Assembly (NCBI GenBank): GCA_027486845.1
Contig: JAIXOL010000005.1
Span: 1 to 43,931 of the forward strand
Direction of reading: 5' to 3'
Source of the DNA: Cytophagaceae bacterium
GTDB lineage: Bacteria; Bacteroidota; Bacteroidia; Cytophagales; Spirosomataceae
DNA: 43,931 nucleotides
Shown in pieces: positions 42,295-43,931 of the stretch; the first letter of the stretch is position 1; every line of letters starts with the position of its first letter. The notes below the pieces were generated by a model that was not told the DNA's origin, made no database searches, and saw nothing but the letters and a program-made list of their open reading frames with translations. The translations under genes were made by a program, and so were the position numbers.

Positions 42295-42306
42295 ACGTTT
42301 AAACGT
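42295..42306. promoter_or_regulatory. 12-bp palindrome upstream of a secreted-protein gene
   Basis: ACGTTTAAACGT is perfectly self-complementary and lies 18 bases before the GTG at 42276. It could be an operator, but no regulator is linked to it. Confidence 0.35.
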
Positions 42307-42369
42307 CTAAATAAAAGGTGATAGTATGTTATTTTGAATTTTCTGAAATTAAATTTTGAGAGACATAAA

Positions 42370-42403
42370 AAAATGCCCATATTTAACGAAATAAGGGCAT
42401 TTT
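42370..42403 (-). terminator. Terminator of the Gly-rich protein gene
   Basis: AAAATGCCC (42370-42378) / GGGCATTTT (42395-42403), with a long T run on the minus strand after the gene ending at 42431. Confidence 0.8.
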
Positions 42404-42430
42404 AAATTTAGTCCAAGTTTTTAGTAATTA

Positions 42431-42937
42431 TTACTTCCTTTGGCCTTTTTTTGCTTTGTTTTTCATATCCTGATAGGTTTTGAATTGTTCAGGTGTGAAT
42501 ATTTTTTCGAGTTCTTTGTCTTTTTTTATCTCCAAAGCCTCCATTTTCTCTTTTGCATTGGCTATTTGAGCGGGCGTTGGTTGTGTACTACCAAACTCTT
42601 TCTTGATAAGTTCGTATAAATCCTTACGCTGGTAGGCATAATCCTCGTTGAGTGATGAAACTAAGATTTCTTGCTCTTCATCTAACTTCATTTTTTTTAC
42701 CATTATACGAGTTTCTTCCTTGGCAACTTCGTCTGGGTCTGGTGGAGGCTTTGGTTTGCCATTATCGAAACTTGGATTGTTGAAGGCACTATTATAGCCT
42801 CGGCCATAGCCACCGTAGCCGCCACCGCCGTAACCACCGTAACCACCACCAAATTGAGCGGAGGCATTAGAAATCGTAAATATCAAATAACACAAGAACA
42901 AAGTTGATGTTCTAATTATAACTTGATTTTGCTTCAT
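42431..42937 (-). CDS. Secreted Gly/Tyr-rich protein with Spy/CpxP-like C-terminal helices
   Basis: 168 residues: signal peptide (1-27, ending NASA), then a low-complexity stretch of repeated GGYGG units and a proline/acidic linker (KPKPPPDPDE). The C-terminal ~110 residues are a charged helical domain. They contain MKLDEEQEILVSSLNEDYA and a second LTxxQ-like unit, IFTPEQFKTYQDMKNKAKK. Such paired units recall periplasmic Spy/CpxP-type stress proteins. The Gly/Tyr stretch resembles flexible or adhesive segments. Function is not known. It is followed by a terminator and precedes the IS element by about 60 bases. Confidence 0.7.
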   Translation of the reverse strand: MKQNQVIIRTSTLFLCYLIFTISNASAQFGGGYGGYGGGGYGGYGRGYNSAFNNPSFDNGKPKPPPDPDEVAKEETRIMVKKMKLDEEQEILVSSLNEDYAYQRKDLYELIKKEFGSTQPTPAQIANAKEKMEALEIKKDKELEKIFTPEQFKTYQDMKNKAKKGQRK

Positions 42938-43038
42938 AGTTCTTTATTTGAATTAGGGTTTCTGTAAAACTTTTCAAAAGTAATAATTTTAAATAAGGAA
43001 GCTGTTTAAACTTTCCAAAAAAATTCCCAAATAGGTAT

Positions 43039-43046
43039 TAATTTTG
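43039..43046 (+). promoter_or_regulatory. -7 promoter element inside the IS
   Basis: TAATTTTG fits TAnnTTTG and lies 27 bases before the transposase ATG at 43074. Confidence 0.45.
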
Positions 43047-43073
43047 AGGTGCGAACCAAAAACTAAAAGCCTA

Positions 43074-43922
43074 ATGGGAATACTTAGCAAAAGTACAATA
43101 GAAATGTGGATTTTACCACATTTGACAGTAGGCGAACGAGGATTTGAAACCACCGCACCCTTAATTGAAGTAGTTGAAGCTATTTTTCATCGCTTGAAAA
43201 CAGGTTGCCAGTGGCGAGAATTACCAACTAAACAGTTTTTTAGTGAAAGAGTTTTAAGTTGGCAATCAGTATTTTATTATTTCAACAAATGGTCAAAAAA
43301 TGGGTGTTGGCAAAAAATTTGGATTGATATATTAAGTTCAAATCGTCAATTTTTAGATTTATCTAGTGCTGAATTTGATGGTTCACATACCCCAGCTAAG
43401 AATGGTGGTGATGCGGTTAGTTATCAAGGTCGGAAGGCTTGTAATACAACAAATGCTTTGTTTTTATCTGATAATCAGGGGGTTATACTTGGAATGTCAA
43501 CTCCTCAAGAGGGACGGCACCATGACTTATTTGAAATAGAAACATTATTTAAAGAGATTTGCGACCTTATGAAAAAGGCAAGTATAAATTTGAAAGGATT
43601 GTTTCTAAATGCTGACCCTGGTTTTGACAGTGAAAATTTTCGTAAAGCGTGTGAAAGTGAAGATATAACTCTTAATGTAAAACCAAATCCACGAAATTTT
43701 TCAGAGGAAAAAAGGCTTGAACCTTATGAAAATGGGATACATATTTTTGACGAAGAATTATACAAGGATAGGTCGGTAATTGAACATTCAAATGCATGGA
43801 TTGATGGATTTAAAGCTTTATTAGTGAGGTTTGAATTTTCGGTGAAAAATTGGGTTTCGTTACATTTTATCGCATTCTCAGTCATTTTCTTACGTAAAAT
43901 CAATAAAAAAATAAAAGTTTAA
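43074..43922 (+). CDS. IS5-family transposase
   Basis: About 282 residues from ATG 43074; an earlier start at 43044 falls beside the promoter element. The N-terminal DUF4096-type part has FHRLKTGCQWRELP. The DDE catalytic residues lie in SAEFDGSHT (Asp), FLNADPGFDSE (Asp) and DRSVIEHSNAWIDGFKALLV (Glu), with the RxxxEhxxaW motif typical of the family. The frame is unbroken and ends eight bases before the right inverted repeat is complete, so the element looks intact and potentially active. Confidence 0.92.
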   Translation: MGILSKSTIEMWILPHLTVGERGFETTAPLIEVVEAIFHRLKTGCQWRELPTKQFFSERVLSWQSVFYYFNKWSKNGCWQKIWIDILSSNRQFLDLSSAEFDGSHTPAKNGGDAVSYQGRKACNTTNALFLSDNQGVILGMSTPQEGRHHDLFEIETLFKEICDLMKKASINLKGLFLNADPGFDSENFRKACESEDITLNVKPNPRNFSEEKRLEPYENGIHIFDEELYKDRSVIEHSNAWIDGFKALLVRFEFSVKNWVSLHFIAFSVIFLRKINKKIKV

Positions 43923-43931
43923 ACAGCTTCA

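Larger units (their letters stand above)
42998..43930 (+). mobile_element. IS5-family insertion sequence with perfect terminal inverted repeats
   Basis: The left end GAAGCTGTTTAAACTTT (42998-43014) and right end AAAGTTTAAACAGCTTC (43914-43930) are exact reverse complements over 17 bases. They enclose one transposase gene, about 933 bases in total. The target duplication cannot be read because the window stops one base after the right end. Confidence 0.88.

Overview
The window looks like chromosomal DNA from an AT-rich member of the Bacteroidota, most likely Cytophagales (Spirosomataceae-like). Evidence: promoters carry the Bacteroidota TAnnTTTG -7 element, there are no strong Shine-Dalgarno sites, and the gene content is typical (two OMP_b-brl_3 outer-membrane barrels, a GLPGLI protein, Sde182/DUF1593 proteins, and a ThuA/sugar-dehydrogenase/PKD/cytochrome c fusion). 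The species cannot be named from sequence alone.

Layout. 0-8 kb: two tandem secreted DUF1593 proteins, a convergent GMC oxidoreductase and an outer-membrane barrel protein, probably carbohydrate or surface functions. 8-12.5 kb: a Uma2 nuclease gene broken by one in-frame stop, mutS, a small protein and a DUF6503-like lipoprotein. 12.5-15 kb: a GT-C type membrane glycosyltransferase and, upstream on the same strand, the decayed C-terminal end of a CDP-paratose 2-epimerase-like gene, i.e. the remains of a surface-polysaccharide locus. 15-17.8 kb: carB without its C-terminal regulatory domain. 17.8-19.7 kb: a scarred stretch with a REP-associated tyrosine transposase inside its own palindromes, a restriction-modification gene tail joined to a truncated membrane-protein gene, a broken tRNA and two intact tRNA-Arg(ACG) genes. 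19.7-21.6 kb: nuoI-nuoJ-nuoK, with a repetitive tail on NuoI. 21.8-24.2 kb: a COG2509 flavoprotein and a Nudix CoA pyrophosphatase. 24.3-30.3 kb: an outer-membrane barrel, a GLPGLI protein and a histidine kinase/response regulator pair. Helically phased GGTTAA repeats lie in both promoter regions and suggest one regulon. 30.5-33.8 kb: the large ThuA fusion. 33.9-37.8 kb: a membrane protein, a porin-like protein, radA and an aldose 1-epimerase-like protein. 37.9-41 kb: a WYL regulator divergent from an RNA ligase/polynucleotide kinase-phosphatase operon. 41-44 kb: a candidate small RNA, two secreted proteins and an IS5-family element with perfect terminal repeats.

The most interesting system is the WYL regulator plus a T4-Rnl1-like RNA ligase and a T4-Pnkp-like end-healing enzyme. 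The two enzymes overlap by four bases (ATGA) and share a palindrome-rich divergent promoter with the regulator. This is the minimal enzyme set for repairing RNA, probably tRNA, cut by ribotoxins. Second in interest are the two-component regulon with its phased direct repeats, the REP/transposase locus, and a promoter-to-terminator small RNA candidate next to the RNA repair operon.
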